From contig NZ_JWLC01000025.1 in assembly GCF_000813745.1 (NCBI RefSeq), positions 336,127 to 400,126 of the forward strand: a stretch of DNA of 64,000 nucleotides. The letters are read 5' to 3'. Source of the DNA: Leisingera sp. ANG-M1 (GTDB lineage Bacteria; Pseudomonadota; Alphaproteobacteria; Rhodobacterales; Rhodobacteraceae). The notes beneath the pieces are model-generated. The model worked only from the letters and a program-made list of their open reading frames with translations. It did not search any database and had not been told where the DNA came from. Positions 46,451 through 56,482 of the stretch are shown here, in pieces (the stretch's first letter is position 1; the number at the start of each line of letters is the position of its first letter). Made by a program: the position numbers and the translations under genes.

Positions 46451-49400
46451 TTATTCCGCCGGGCTGGCAGCGGGACGGGGTTTAAAACGTTCCCGCATGC
46501 CCTGCATCATTGCATAAAGCACCGGCACGACAATCACTCCGACAACAGTGGCTGCAAGCATCCCGCCAAACACCGCAATGCCAATGGCTTTTTGGCTGGC
46601 AGCGCCGGCGCCTGAGGCGACCATCAGCGGCACCACCCCCAGCAGAAAGGACAGCGCCGTCATCATGACGGCCCGGAAACGCTGTTTTGCGGCCTCCTGT
46701 GCAGCTTCGCGGATCGTCAGCCCCGCGGCACGCTGCTCCATCGCGAACTCGACAATGAGGATCGCGTTCTTCGAGGCAAGGCCGATCAGCATGATCATCC
46801 CGATCTGGGTGTAGAGGTTGATGTCATTGCCGGCCAGCGCCACAGCCGCCACAGCCCCGAACAGAGCGACGATCACCGACAGCAGGATTGCCACGGGCAT
46901 GGTCCAGCTTTCGTATTGCGCGACCAGGAACAGGTAGCCGAACAGCACCGCCATCGCCAGGATCACCGTCACCAGGCCTGCCGAGTCAAGCTGCTGCTGC
47001 GCGGTTCCGGTCCATTCAAATGCATAGCCGGGCGGCAAAGCGCTGGCGGCCTCCTCCTGCATCACCCGGATGGCGTCGCCGGTTGACAGGCCAGGCGCGG
47101 GAACAGCTGTAACCGTGGCCGAGCGGAAGATGTTATGCCGCTTGAGCAGAACCGGTCCCAGAACATTCTCGACATCAATCAGTGTCGACAGAGGCACCAT
47201 CTCGCCGGACTGGGCTCGAACGTAAAGACCGCCGATGTCCTCGATCTTGTCGCGATAGGAGCCTTCGGCTTGCAGCATCACCTTATAGACACGGCCGAAC
47301 AGATTGAAGTCGTTGACATAGTACGAACCCAGATGCGCTTGCATTGTCTGGAACACCTCGGCAATCGGAACGTTCAGCGTCTTGGCCTTTTCCCGGTCCA
47401 GGTCGACAAACACCTGGGGCACATTGGCCCGGAACGTGGTGTATGACTGCTGGATCTCAGACCGCTGGTTGGCAGAATAGACCAGCGAACCAACTGACTG
47501 CGCCAGATCCTGCGGCGTGCCGCCAGCCGTCTGCTGAACTGCCATCTCCACACCGGCCGACATGCCCAAGCCGGAAATCGGCGGCGGGTTGAAGGCAACG
47601 ATGCTCGCCGCGGCCTCCCCGTTGGCAATACCGTAGATCTGGCCGAGGATCGCGTTGGGGTGCAGCGCCTCGCTCTGCCGCGCATCCCAGGGATCGAGGT
47701 TGGCGATGATCATCGCGCCATTGGCCCCTGCGCCGTTCAACAGGCTGAAGCCATTGACCAGAACGGTACCTTGCACACCGGGGATCTGGCGGATCTGCTC
47801 GTCGATCCGGCGGGTGACTGTCTCGGTCCGCCCCAGTGCCGCGGCATCAGGCAGCTGCACATCGACAAACAGATAGCCATTGTCTTCGGCCGGCAGGAAC
47901 CCCTTGGAGGTGCTGTTGAAAATGCTGCCTGTGCCAAAGGCAACGGCCGCGATGATGGCCAGCCCAATCACCGGCAGGCGCAACAGGCGCGTCACAATGC
48001 TTAAGTAACCGCTGCGTACGCCGCCGATCATATTCTCAAACAGTGCCAGCAGCCCCTTGGGCGGGCCCGAACGCGCCTTGAGAACGATGGCGCAGAGCGC
48101 CGGCGACAGTGTCAGCGCGTTGACCGAAGAGATCACCACCGCGACCGAAATGGTTACCGCAAACTGCGAATAGAGCTGGCCGGTGATACCCGGCATGAAG
48201 GTGACCGGCACGAATACCGCCAGCAGCACCAGGGTGGTGGCAATCACCGGGCCGGTAATCTGGCCCATGGCCTTGCGGGTAGCTTCGGCCGGCGCCAGGC
48301 CCTCTTCGGCGATAATGCGCTCTACGTTTTCCACCACCACAATGGCGTCATCGACCACGATGCCAATTGCCAGCACCAGGGCAAACAGCGAGATGGTGTT
48401 GAGCGACATGCCCAGCACCAGCAGGAAGGCAAAGGTGCCGATCAGCGACACAGGGATGGCCACTGCCGGGATGATCGTTGCCCGGAACGACCCCAGGAAG
48501 ATGAACACCACCGAGATCACCAGCACAAAGGTCATCATCAGGGTGGAGATCACATCGTTCAATGACTGTTCGACAAAATCCGTGGTGTTGAAAGGCACAG
48601 AGTATGAGACGTCATCCGGGAAGTCCGCCGACAGACGGTCCAGCTCAGCCAGCACGGCTTCGGATACTGCCAGCGCGTTGGCTCCCGGCGCCTGGTAGAC
48701 TGCCAGGATGGTCGAGGGCACACCATCATAATAGCCGGAAGAGCTGTAGTTGGAGGAGCCAAGCTCAACCCTGGCAATGTCGCTCAGCCGCACGGTGCTG
48801 CCGCCATCGCCGGTACGGATCACGATATCCTCGAATTCGCTGACCTCGGTCAGGCGCCCCTTTGACTTGATGGTGTACTGGAACACCTGGTCGCCCGGCA
48901 CCGGCGGTGCACCCACCTGCCCTGCCGACACCTCGATGTTCTGCTCCCGCACGGCATTGATCACGTCGCCGGGTGAAATACCCAGGCCGGCCATCTTATT
49001 CGGGTCCAGCCAGACCCGCATGGCATACTCAAAATTGGTAAGCAGATCCGCCTTGCCAACACCATCGACCCGCGCCAGCGCGTCCTTGAGGTTAATGGCC
49101 GCATAGTTCGATAGGAACACGCTGTCATAAGAGCCATTGGGCGACGTCAGCGCTGCCACCAACAGCATGTTGGAAGAGCTTTTCTGAGTGACGACACCGC
49201 TGGCTGTTACCTCAGCAGGCAGCGCGGCGACGGCTTGTGCCACCCGGTTCTGAACGTTGACTGAGGCAATGTCCGGATCAGTTCCGACCTCAAAAGTCAC
49301 TGCCAGCGAGTAGCTGCCGTTGTCTGCGGACGTGGAGGACATGTAGAGCATCCCGTCCACCCCGTTGACCTGCGCTTCGATCGGGGCCGCGACGCTCTTT

Positions 49401-49576
49401 TCAACGGTTTCAGCGTTGGCGCCAGGGTAGCTGGCGGTGACATTCACGACAGGCGGGGTGATTTCGGGAAACTGCGCCACAGGCAGGGAGAAATAGCCGA
49501 TCACCCCCATGACCGTTAGAACAAGGGAGATAACGATCGCGAACTTGGGCCGCGAGATAAAGACAGAGGAAAACAT
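46451..49576 (-). CDS. RND efflux transporter permease (HAE1/AcrB family)
   Basis: A 1041-residue inner-membrane proton-driven drug exporter. The N-terminus FSSVFISRPKFAIVISLVLTVMG, the AEIARVELG-like docking region, FLGSFRATIIPAVAIPVSLIGTFAFL and LFALVLAIGIVVDDAIVVVENVERI (transmembrane aspartates of the proton relay) are clear. The C-terminal half carries LIGLASKNAILIVEFA. Length and repeats are normal. Its adaptor gene is 3 bp upstream; no outer-membrane channel gene is nearby. Substrate range cannot be read from sequence. Confidence 0.95.
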   Translation of the reverse strand: MFSSVFISRPKFAIVISLVLTVMGVIGYFSLPVAQFPEITPPVVNVTASYPGANAETVEKSVAAPIEAQVNGVDGMLYMSSTSADNGSYSLAVTFEVGTDPDIASVNVQNRVAQAVAALPAEVTASGVVTQKSSSNMLLVAALTSPNGSYDSVFLSNYAAINLKDALARVDGVGKADLLTNFEYAMRVWLDPNKMAGLGISPGDVINAVREQNIEVSAGQVGAPPVPGDQVFQYTIKSKGRLTEVSEFEDIVIRTGDGGSTVRLSDIARVELGSSNYSSSGYYDGVPSTILAVYQAPGANALAVSEAVLAELDRLSADFPDDVSYSVPFNTTDFVEQSLNDVISTLMMTFVLVISVVFIFLGSFRATIIPAVAIPVSLIGTFAFLLVLGMSLNTISLFALVLAIGIVVDDAIVVVENVERIIAEEGLAPAEATRKAMGQITGPVIATTLVLLAVFVPVTFMPGITGQLYSQFAVTISVAVVISSVNALTLSPALCAIVLKARSGPPKGLLALFENMIGGVRSGYLSIVTRLLRLPVIGLAIIAAVAFGTGSIFNSTSKGFLPAEDNGYLFVDVQLPDAAALGRTETVTRRIDEQIRQIPGVQGTVLVNGFSLLNGAGANGAMIIANLDPWDARQSEALHPNAILGQIYGIANGEAAASIVAFNPPPISGLGMSAGVEMAVQQTAGGTPQDLAQSVGSLVYSANQRSEIQQSYTTFRANVPQVFVDLDREKAKTLNVPIAEVFQTMQAHLGSYYVNDFNLFGRVYKVMLQAEGSYRDKIEDIGGLYVRAQSGEMVPLSTLIDVENVLGPVLLKRHNIFRSATVTAVPAPGLSTGDAIRVMQEEAASALPPGYAFEWTGTAQQQLDSAGLVTVILAMAVLFGYLFLVAQYESWTMPVAILLSVIVALFGAVAAVALAGNDINLYTQIGMIMLIGLASKNAILIVEFAMEQRAAGLTIREAAQEAAKQRFRAVMMTALSFLLGVVPLMVASGAGAASQKAIGIAVFGGMLAATVVGVIVVPVLYAMMQGMRERFKPRPAASPAE

Positions 49577-49579
49577 CGC

Positions 49580-50725
49580 TTACTCTCCAGCCTGCCCGGC
49601 CAGAACCGGATCCACTTCCACGCCCGGACGGATCTTTTGCAGGCCTTCGACAACAACGGTCTCGCCCTTGGTCAAACCGTCCAGCACAATGATGCCGGTG
49701 CCCTGGACGTCGCCAGTGACGATATAGCGCTGCTGCACCTGGTTCTGCGCATCCACCACCAGCACAAACGGTCCTTGCTGATCGCGCTGAATTGCGGCCT
49801 GGCTGATGATAATCCGGTCCACTGCTTCCTGTGACTGCAAGCCAACAGTCAGGAAGGCCCCATCCAGGATCAGCCGGTGGTCATTATGAAACTCCGCCCT
49901 GATTGTCACCGCACCGGTTGCAGGATCAACCCGGTTGCCTGCAAAGGCGATGTGCCCTTTCTCTTCCAGCTCGGCGCCGTTGGGAAGCACCACAAAAACC
50001 TCCGGTGCTGTATCTGTATCGGACCGGTCGATGCCCTCAGCGTCAAGCTGCTGAAGGATCTCGACGAACTGCTTCTCATTCACTGAAAAGGACACGTAAA
50101 CAGGTGCTTCGCGAACGATATTCACCAGCGCTGACCCGCTGGGGCTTACCACATCGCCAATGCTGACCTCAACGCGCCCGACCCGGCCTGAGAACGGCGC
50201 GTGGATCTCGGTATAGCTCAAGTCCAGCTCCGCCTGCCGGATGGCAGCCTTTGCCGCCCTCACCTGAGCCTCGGCAACCAATTCGTTGGCCCGGGACGTA
50301 TCGCGGTCGGCTTCGGGCACCGAGCCGCGCTCGAACAATTCCTGTTTGCGGGCCAAATCAAGCGAAGCAAGTTCCAGATTGGCTTCTGCCTGAGCCAGCT
50401 CCGCCCGGCGGCTTTCCAAAACAGCCTCGTAAGCGCTGCGTTCGATCCGGAACAGCACGTCGCCTTGCGCTACCTCGGCGCCGTCTTTGACCAGCACCTC
50501 CTCAAGATAGCCGCTGACACGGGCCATGATGTCGGCCTTGTCGATCGCTTCTCCGCGGCCAATGAACGTAGACGTGTCCTTGATCGGCTTGATCACCGCC
50601 TGCGCCACAGAAACCTTGGGCGCTGCCCCTTGCTGCGCCCATGCGCTGGGAGCCGCCATTCCAACTGCTGCGATCACCGCGAGCCCGGTTGCCCCGGGCA
50701 GGCCCCTGTTCCAAAAACGCTTCAT
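49580..50725 (-). CDS. RND efflux periplasmic adaptor subunit
   Basis: A 381-residue membrane-fusion protein (AcrA/MexA type). The signal region (GLAVIAAVGMAAPSAWA) precedes lipoyl halves (RVSGYLEEVLVKDGAEVAQGDVLFRIE), a helical hairpin (about 95-165), the beta-barrel (APFSGRVGRVEVSIGDVV) and a membrane-proximal domain ending VEGLQKIRPG. No lipobox cysteine is present after the signal. The start follows GAAAGG; a longer frame upstream is unsupported. It is the first gene of the pump operon; no TetR regulator lies next to it. Confidence 0.92.
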   Translation of the reverse strand: MKRFWNRGLPGATGLAVIAAVGMAAPSAWAQQGAAPKVSVAQAVIKPIKDTSTFIGRGEAIDKADIMARVSGYLEEVLVKDGAEVAQGDVLFRIERSAYEAVLESRRAELAQAEANLELASLDLARKQELFERGSVPEADRDTSRANELVAEAQVRAAKAAIRQAELDLSYTEIHAPFSGRVGRVEVSIGDVVSPSGSALVNIVREAPVYVSFSVNEKQFVEILQQLDAEGIDRSDTDTAPEVFVVLPNGAELEEKGHIAFAGNRVDPATGAVTIRAEFHNDHRLILDGAFLTVGLQSQEAVDRIIISQAAIQRDQQGPFVLVVDAQNQVQQRYIVTGDVQGTGIIVLDGLTKGETVVVEGLQKIRPGVEVDPVLAGQAGE

Positions 50726-50995
50726 TGCTGAGCCTTTCAATCTGACAGAAAAATCCGAGCGGCCCATGCTGCGGACCGCCGCTTAGTATCCAAACCGTTA
50801 AACGCATTGAATAACGTGCTGGCTTCTTCTGCAAGTTGCACACGCCGAAAGACAGGTTTTCCGCCGCGGAAACTTTGCTATTTCATTCCCGCACCATCGA
50901 AACCTTGCACGCCGCGGGCATTTCAGGGAAACCGGTAGCAGAGCCTGCCTCCGGGCGCCCTCGCAGCGGAATTGATACGGGAAGGAGTTCCTCCG

Positions 50996-52102
50996 ATGAA
51001 AGTGAATGGCACGCATTACCGCTCCCTTTGGTGGAACCATGACACAGACGTGCTGGAGATCATCGACCAGCGCTGGCTGCCGCATGACTTCCGCGTACAG
51101 CCGGTAAGCACGCTTCAGGAGTTCGCCGATGCGATTGTCGAGATGCGGGTGCGCGGCGCGCCGCTGATCGGAGCAACTGCGGCTTATGGCATGGCGCTGG
51201 CTATGCGGCTGGACCCATCGGATACCGCGATGGATCAGGCCTGGAGCTTTCTGAACGCCACACGTCCCACTGCTATCAACCTGCGCTGGGCGCTGGACCG
51301 CTGCCGCGCCCATCTGCGCCCTATTGCCGAAGGAGACCGTGCCGCGGCCGCGCTGGCACTGGCCCACGAAATCGCTGACGAAGACGTGGAGATTAACCGC
51401 AGCATTGGCGCGCATGGCCTGGAATTAATTAAAGAAATTGCATCCAGGAAACCTGCAGGCGAGCCCGTTCGGCTTCTTACCCATTGCAACGCCGGCTGGA
51501 TTGCCACCGTCGACTGGGGCACTGCCACCAGTCCGATGTACCAAGCCCATGACGCCGGCATCCCAATCCATGTCTGGGTCGACGAGACCCGCCCGCGCAA
51601 CCAAGGAGCTCTAACCTCGTGGGAACTCGGCAGCCATGGTATCAGCCACAGCTATATCACTGACAACGCCGGCGGCCACTTGATGCAGCATGGGCAGGTC
51701 GACCTGGTAATCACCGGCACAGACCGAACCACCCGCCGGGGCGATGTTTGCAACAAAATCGGCACGTATCTCAAAGCCTTGGCAGCCAAAGATAACGGCG
51801 TTCCATTCTATGTGGCCCTGCCTTCTCCGACCATCGACTGGACGGTTTCGGACGGTGTAGCCGAAATCCCGATCGAAGAGCGCAGCGAACGCGAAATCAC
51901 CCATGTACAGGGCAAAACCGAGGATGGTGCGATCGGCGTGGTCCAGGTCACCCCCGATGGCACCCCAGGCGGCAATCCGGCTTTTGACGTGACACCGAAC
52001 CGGCTGGTCACTGGCCTGATCACCGAGCGCGGCATTTGCGACGCATCCGAAGAAGGACTGGCCGGGCTTTTCCCGGAAATGGCCGCCGCCAAATCCGCCT
52101 GA
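50996..52102 (+). CDS. mtnA: S-methyl-5-thioribose-1-phosphate isomerase
   Basis: Isomerises methylthioribose 1-phosphate, derived from methylthioadenosine, to methylthioribulose 1-phosphate. The 368-residue protein is eIF2B-like with [25 protein letters not shown] (catalytic Cys about 164) and [21 protein letters not shown] (catalytic Asp about 243). The ATG is preceded by GGAG eight bases upstream. Thirteen bases downstream begins a class II aldolase gene, the arrangement of the DHAP-shunt salvage route. Confidence 0.95.
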   Translation: MKVNGTHYRSLWWNHDTDVLEIIDQRWLPHDFRVQPVSTLQEFADAIVEMRVRGAPLIGATAAYGMALAMRLDPSDTAMDQAWSFLNATRPTAINLRWALDRCRAHLRPIAEGDRAAAALALAHEIADEDVEINRSIGAHGLELIKEIASRKPAGEPVRLLTHCNAGWIATVDWGTATSPMYQAHDAGIPIHVWVDETRPRNQGALTSWELGSHGISHSYITDNAGGHLMQHGQVDLVITGTDRTTRRGDVCNKIGTYLKALAAKDNGVPFYVALPSPTIDWTVSDGVAEIPIEERSEREITHVQGKTEDGAIGVVQVTPDGTPGGNPAFDVTPNRLVTGLITERGICDASEEGLAGLFPEMAAAKSA

Positions 52103-52115
52103 ACTGGAGCTTCAA

Positions 52116-52781
52116 GTGAAACCTCCTTACCAGGACACCGCCGAACTTCGGCAGGCAGTCATTGACGCTTGTCTGGAAATGAATGCCTCAGGCATCAACC
52201 AAGGCACCTCAGGCAATGTTTCCGTGCGTGCGGGTGATATGATGCTGATCACCCCATCCGGCGTTCCATATGAGAAAATGCATCCTGAAATGCTGGTGCG
52301 GATTCCCCTGGAAGGAAGCCCGACGCCTGAAGGCCAGTTGAAACCGTCTACCGAGTGGCCTTTTCACCTGGCAATCCTCCAGGCGAAAGAGTCCGTAAAT
52401 GCAGTTGTGCATGCCCATCCGGTCTACTGCAGCGCTCTAGCGATGAACCGTCGGCCCATTCCCGCCTGCCATTACATGGTAGCGGCATTCGGCGGCAACG
52501 ACGTGCCCGTGGCGGATTATGCCTTGTTCGGCAGCCAGCAACTGTCGGACAACATCACTCGGGTTTTGCAATCCCGCAGTGCCTGCCTGATGGCCAACCA
52601 TGGGGCTGTCAGCACTGGGGAGAGCCTCCCCCGCGCACTGTGGCGTATGATAGAACTTGAAACACTGGCAAAGGGTTACGCAACGAGTCTCACCCTAGGA
52701 GAACCGCATATTCTAAGCGAAGAGGAAATGGCGGAAGTTATTCATGCTTTCCGCGACTACGGACTGAAAGACAGCCGCTGA
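52116..52781 (+). CDS. Class II aldolase, probable methylthioribulose-1-phosphate aldolase
   Basis: A 221-residue zinc aldolase of the fuculose/ribulose-phosphate aldolase (AraD/FucA) family. The core shows GTSGNVSVR, ITPSGVPYEKM, STEWPFHL (acid/base Glu), VVHAHPVYCSALA (zinc histidines) and MANHGAV (third zinc histidine). The GTG start is preceded by GGAGCTTCAA. Placement between mtnA and a dipeptidase suggests it splits methylthioribulose 1-phosphate to DHAP and methylthioacetaldehyde (Ald2-type), rather than dehydrating it as MtnB does. Fuculose- or sugar-phosphate aldolase activity cannot be excluded. Confidence 0.85.
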   Translation: MKPPYQDTAELRQAVIDACLEMNASGINQGTSGNVSVRAGDMMLITPSGVPYEKMHPEMLVRIPLEGSPTPEGQLKPSTEWPFHLAILQAKESVNAVVHAHPVYCSALAMNRRPIPACHYMVAAFGGNDVPVADYALFGSQQLSDNITRVLQSRSACLMANHGAVSTGESLPRALWRMIELETLAKGYATSLTLGEPHILSEEEMAEVIHAFRDYGLKDSR

Positions 52782-52809
52782 TACTGCAAAACTACAAGAC
52801 GGAGCGCCC

Positions 52810-53856
52810 ATGTCCAGCCCGCTGATTTTTGATGGCCATAACGACCTGCTGCTGCAGATTCAGTCCGGAAACGTGACCTGCGACCAAGCCGGGGTTCTTG
52901 GCAACGGCGGGCACCACATTGATTTGGACAAGGCCAAAGCAGGCGGCTTTGGCGGCGGCATGTTTGCTATTTTTGTCCCGGATGAAGGCGACAGCTCCTT
53001 CATGGAAGAGATGATGGCGGTGAGCTACGACCTGCCGTTGCCACCTGCAGCCGGGCAAGCCCGTGCTTCGGCGGTCGCACTTGCCCAGGCCGGGACCCTC
53101 ATCCGTCTTGAACAGCAAGGAGCGCTCCGGATCTGCCGCACCGTTGAGAGCATTCGCGGCGCCATGCAGGACGGGGTAATCGCCGCCGTCATGCATATGG
53201 AAGGTGCAGAGGCGATTGATCCGGACTTTCATGCTCTTGATGTGCTGCACGCAGCAGGCCTGCGGTCTTTGGGGCCGGTCTGGAGCCGCCCGACGATCTA
53301 CGGCCATGGTGTACCGTTTCGCTTTCCAGGCAGCCCAGACACAGGCCCTGGCCTGACTTCCGATGGTTTTAGATTGGTCGAAAAATGCAACGATATCGGT
53401 GTGATGATCGACTTATCTCATCTGAACGAAGCCGGTTTTTGGGACGTGGCCCGCGTCACGACCAAACCGCTGGTTGCGACCCATTCCAATGCTCATGCCT
53501 TGTGTCCGCACAGCCGGAATCTGACTGACCGCCAACTGCACGCTATCCGCGACAGCGACGGTATGGTCGGCTTGAACTTTGCAGTTGCGTTCCTCCGCGA
53601 AGACGGCCGGATGGATGAAAACACGCCGATCAGCCGCATGACCGAGCATCTCGACTATTTGATCGGAGAATTGGGAGAAGACCGGGTCGGGCTTGGATCG
53701 GATTTTGATGGCGCCACTGTGCCAGCCGGTCTCAAGGATGTCTCCGGGCTGCCCTTGCTGCGCAAGGCTATGAGAGACCGCGGGTATGACGATGATCTGA
53801 TGGCCAAGCTCTGCCACCGAAACTGGCTGCGGGTATTGGAAGCAACCTGGAACTGA
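52810..53856 (+). CDS. Membrane-dipeptidase family (M19) dipeptidase
   Basis: A 348-residue zinc dipeptidase. Metal-ligand motifs are FDGHNDLLL (His/Asp near the N-terminus), MHMEGAEAID (bridging Glu), DLSHLNEAGFWDV (His) and ATHSNAHAL (His), with GLGSDFDGA near the end. No signal peptide is visible, so it is probably cytoplasmic. The start follows GGAG 5 bases upstream. It is the third gene of the mtnA operon, 28 bp after the aldolase; its link to sulfur salvage is unknown. Confidence 0.9.
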   Translation: MSSPLIFDGHNDLLLQIQSGNVTCDQAGVLGNGGHHIDLDKAKAGGFGGGMFAIFVPDEGDSSFMEEMMAVSYDLPLPPAAGQARASAVALAQAGTLIRLEQQGALRICRTVESIRGAMQDGVIAAVMHMEGAEAIDPDFHALDVLHAAGLRSLGPVWSRPTIYGHGVPFRFPGSPDTGPGLTSDGFRLVEKCNDIGVMIDLSHLNEAGFWDVARVTTKPLVATHSNAHALCPHSRNLTDRQLHAIRDSDGMVGLNFAVAFLREDGRMDENTPISRMTEHLDYLIGELGEDRVGLGSDFDGATVPAGLKDVSGLPLLRKAMRDRGYDDDLMAKLCHRNWLRVLEATWN

Positions 53857-54196
53857 CGCTGAATTCCTTGCTGCAAACAGGGCCTGGAGTTCTAGCCAAC
53901 GCGCCTCCGCGCGCTGCCCGTCAGCAACTCTGCGCCCATGATCCGCTCCCGGTTTTCAACAAGGATTTGATCATCCGCCCGCCTGGCTGCGGCGGCCTTT
54001 CTATTGAAACTCTCAATAGTTTGCCCAAGCGCAAAGTTCTTTCCCTCCATTTGGCCGAAACTGCCCTTGGCACCGGAAAGCACTTGCGGAACAACAGCTA
54101 ACACCCGATCGCTCCAACATGCCCCCCGGTACCTAGCTTTCAGTTTTCCGGCAGTCCGCCCCCGGGCCGCCGGCCTCTCAGAAATAGGGGATCAGC
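53857..54196. other. Intergenic region upstream of nirK
   Basis: 340 bp. It holds a TTGCGGAACAACAG sequence resembling an NnrR/FNR-type half-site about 100 bp before nirK. A short minus-strand frame (53892-54104, GTG with GGAG ahead) is open but encodes nothing recognisable. No terminator for the dipeptidase operon was seen. Confidence 0.4.
54084..54097 (+). promoter_or_regulatory. Possible NnrR/FNR-type binding site
   Basis: TTGCGGAACAACAG fits TTG-N8-CAA except the last base. It is located about 100 bp upstream of nirK, where a CRP/FNR-family NO sensor would bind. Only one half matches the NnrR consensus well. Confidence 0.3.
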
Positions 54197-55420
54197 ATGA
54201 GAAACCCAGTAAACCCGGGACTTATCAAAACAAGCCGGCGCAACATTCTGCGCGGCTCCTTGCTGGCAGCGGCGGCTGCAAGCGCTGGCGGCGTTGCAAG
54301 TGCCGCGTCAACCAGACTGCTCCGGCCGCCGGCCGTTACCCGGCCCGGACTGCCGCTTGTGAAAGCCGCTGCCCAGCAGGAAGCCGCCTCCAATGCCAAA
54401 CCGGCTGACCTTTCCGGATACACCCGCGTCAAACAGGAATTGGTCGCGCCCCCCTACGCCCCGGCGCATGAGCAAGTCGCCTCTGGCGGTCCCAAAATCA
54501 TCGAAGTCACGATGGAAACCAATGAAGTTCTGCTGACCGTTGACGAGGACACTGGGGCCGAGATCTGGGCGCTCACCTACAACGGCTCGGTGCCGGGCCC
54601 GCTGATTATCGCCCATGAAGGCGACATGATCGAGCTGACCCTGCGCAACCCGGCAGACAGCATGATGGAGCACAACATCGACTTCCATGCCTCCACCGGA
54701 GCCCTCGGCGGCGGCGGTCTTACCCATGTCTTCCCGGGCGAGGAAACCGTGCTGCGCTGGAAAGCCACCAAGCCCGGTGTCTTCACCTACCACTGCGCTC
54801 CCGGTGGGGCGATGATCCCCTATCACGTCACCCATGGCATGAACGGCGCTGTCATGGTGTTGCCGCGGGACGGGCTGAAGGACGCCCAGGGCAATCCGCT
54901 GCGCTATGACAGCATCGCCTATATCGGCGAGCAGGACTTCTACCTGCCGATGGATGAGGACGGTAACTACAGAACCTATGATTCTGCGGGCGACGACTAC
55001 GCCGACAGCATCGAGGCGATGCGGACGCTGACTCCGACCCACTCGGTCTTCAACGGCTCAGTCGGCGCCCTGACAGGCGAAGGCGCGCTGAAGGCCAAGG
55101 TGGGAGACACGGTGCTGATGATCCATAATCAGGCCAACCGCGACACCCGCCCCCACCTGATCGGCGGCCATGGCGACTATGTCTGGGAAGCCGGTTCCTT
55201 CACCGACGCGCCGTTGACCGGCCTGGAAACCTGGCTGTGCCGGGGCGGCAGTGCGATGGCGGCGATGTACACATTCCGCCAGCCTGGGGTTTACGCCTAC
55301 GTCAATCACAATTTGATCGAAGCCGCCTTGCTTGGGGCCGCTGCCCACTTTGTGGTCGAAGGCCAATGGGACAACGAACTGATGGAACAGGTCGTAGCGC
55401 CACGGGAATTCTCAGCGTGA
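54197..55420 (+). CDS. nirK: Copper-containing nitrite reductase
   Basis: Reduces nitrite to nitric oxide in the periplasm. The 407-residue precursor carries a Tat signal (SRRNILRG then an Ala-rich stretch). Type 1 copper ligands are about H159, C200, H210 and M215, type 2 ligands H164, H199 and H371, and catalytic D162 and H282 are present. The motif [18 protein letters not shown] is diagnostic. A linker of about 60 residues after the signal lengthens it slightly compared with classical about 380-residue forms. nirV follows 34 bp downstream. No norCB or nosZ is in the window. Confidence 0.96.
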   Translation: MRNPVNPGLIKTSRRNILRGSLLAAAAASAGGVASAASTRLLRPPAVTRPGLPLVKAAAQQEAASNAKPADLSGYTRVKQELVAPPYAPAHEQVASGGPKIIEVTMETNEVLLTVDEDTGAEIWALTYNGSVPGPLIIAHEGDMIELTLRNPADSMMEHNIDFHASTGALGGGGLTHVFPGEETVLRWKATKPGVFTYHCAPGGAMIPYHVTHGMNGAVMVLPRDGLKDAQGNPLRYDSIAYIGEQDFYLPMDEDGNYRTYDSAGDDYADSIEAMRTLTPTHSVFNGSVGALTGEGALKAKVGDTVLMIHNQANRDTRPHLIGGHGDYVWEAGSFTDAPLTGLETWLCRGGSAMAAMYTFRQPGVYAYVNHNLIEAALLGAAAHFVVEGQWDNELMEQVVAPREFSA

Positions 55421-55454
55421 AGGGCATGACCAAACCGGTTTGAAAGGACAAAAC

Positions 55455-56174
55455 ATGATCAGCACCAGCCGCCACTCGATCGTTGCAGGAACAATCATTG
55501 GGCTGGTGCTGGCCGCAACCGGGGCTGCCCTGGTGAACCGGGGCCCGGACCCCCGGTTTCTGCCTGAGCTTGCTCCTGCTCCGGTTACTCTGTCGGACGG
55601 CCATGTTCTCCATGTGCAAAAATACGAAGTCACGGTAGCGGAATGGAACCGCTGCTACACGGCTGGCGCCTGTTCCTTGGAAGTCAGGGTCCGGCCGGGC
55701 ATGGACCCGGCCGCCACGCCGGCAACAGGGCTCAGCTATCTGGATGTAAAGCAGTATGTTGACTGGGTAAGCGCCGCATCCCGGCACGTTTTCCGGCTTC
55801 CGACGCTGGCGGAATGGACAGAACTGGCCGCAGAGGTCATTCCGCCTGAGCCTGAACCCTTGTTTTCCGATCCGTCGCTGACCTGGGCCTCGGCGTATCT
55901 GATGGAAAACCCGCCGCAGCGCGCGCTGAGACCCTCTGGAGCCTTCCAGACCACCAGCAGCGGAATTACCGACTTGGACGGCAGCGTGTGGGAATGGACC
56001 CAGGATTGCTATACTGGCGCCACTCCAGAAAGTTGCCCGGCTTTCTACCTGGGCGGAGAACATCTCTCAGTCATGTCTCTTCTCATTCGCGACCCGGCCA
56101 GAGGTGGTTGCGCTGCGGGGCTGCCGCCCGCGCACCTGGGCTTCCGGCTGGTAACCGAGCAGCCGCTGTCGTGA
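55455..56174 (+). CDS. nirV: NirV, formylglycine-generating-enzyme-like protein
   Basis: A 239-residue protein with an N-terminal membrane anchor or signal (IVAGTIIGLVLAATGAALV) and an FGE/SUMF1-like domain. It shows HVQKYEVTVAEWNRC, FRLPTLAEWTEL, DLDGSVWEWTQDCY and GFRLVTE. NirV accompanies nirK in many Rhodobacteraceae; its role is undefined. The paired cysteines of true formylglycine-generating enzymes are not evident, so an oxidative Cys-modifying activity is unlikely. The start follows AAGGAC. Confidence 0.85.
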   Translation: MISTSRHSIVAGTIIGLVLAATGAALVNRGPDPRFLPELAPAPVTLSDGHVLHVQKYEVTVAEWNRCYTAGACSLEVRVRPGMDPAATPATGLSYLDVKQYVDWVSAASRHVFRLPTLAEWTELAAEVIPPEPEPLFSDPSLTWASAYLMENPPQRALRPSGAFQTTSSGITDLDGSVWEWTQDCYTGATPESCPAFYLGGEHLSVMSLLIRDPARGGCAAGLPPAHLGFRLVTEQPLS

Positions 56175-56482
56175 CCGGCCACGCCTTTGCAGGCTTGGCG
56201 GCCGTCGTTTCTTGCTTCAAACCTCAAGCTTCTCTGTCCGCTCCTCAGGATTTTGTCCGCTGGGACGCCTTGGTTGGAAGACTTTTCTTGCCTCAATCCG
56301 GTGTTTCGTGCCGCTCCACGCCGCGATGGCCCGGGGACGCCCAAGGCGCAAAGGGTAATGGGGATTACCCTGAAGCGTAGCCATCAGGCGCAAACCCCGT
56401 AACTGCAAGCGGAGAGCGGCCCCGATGACATTGGCTGGACAACCGGCTCGGGAAGGATAGGAAAAGCTAAAACTTGCGAGGT

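Noticed and set aside
53892..54104. 70-codon minus-strand frame before nirK with a GGAG-spaced GTG
   Set aside because: No conserved motif. Its presence in the control region of nirK makes a chance frame more likely.
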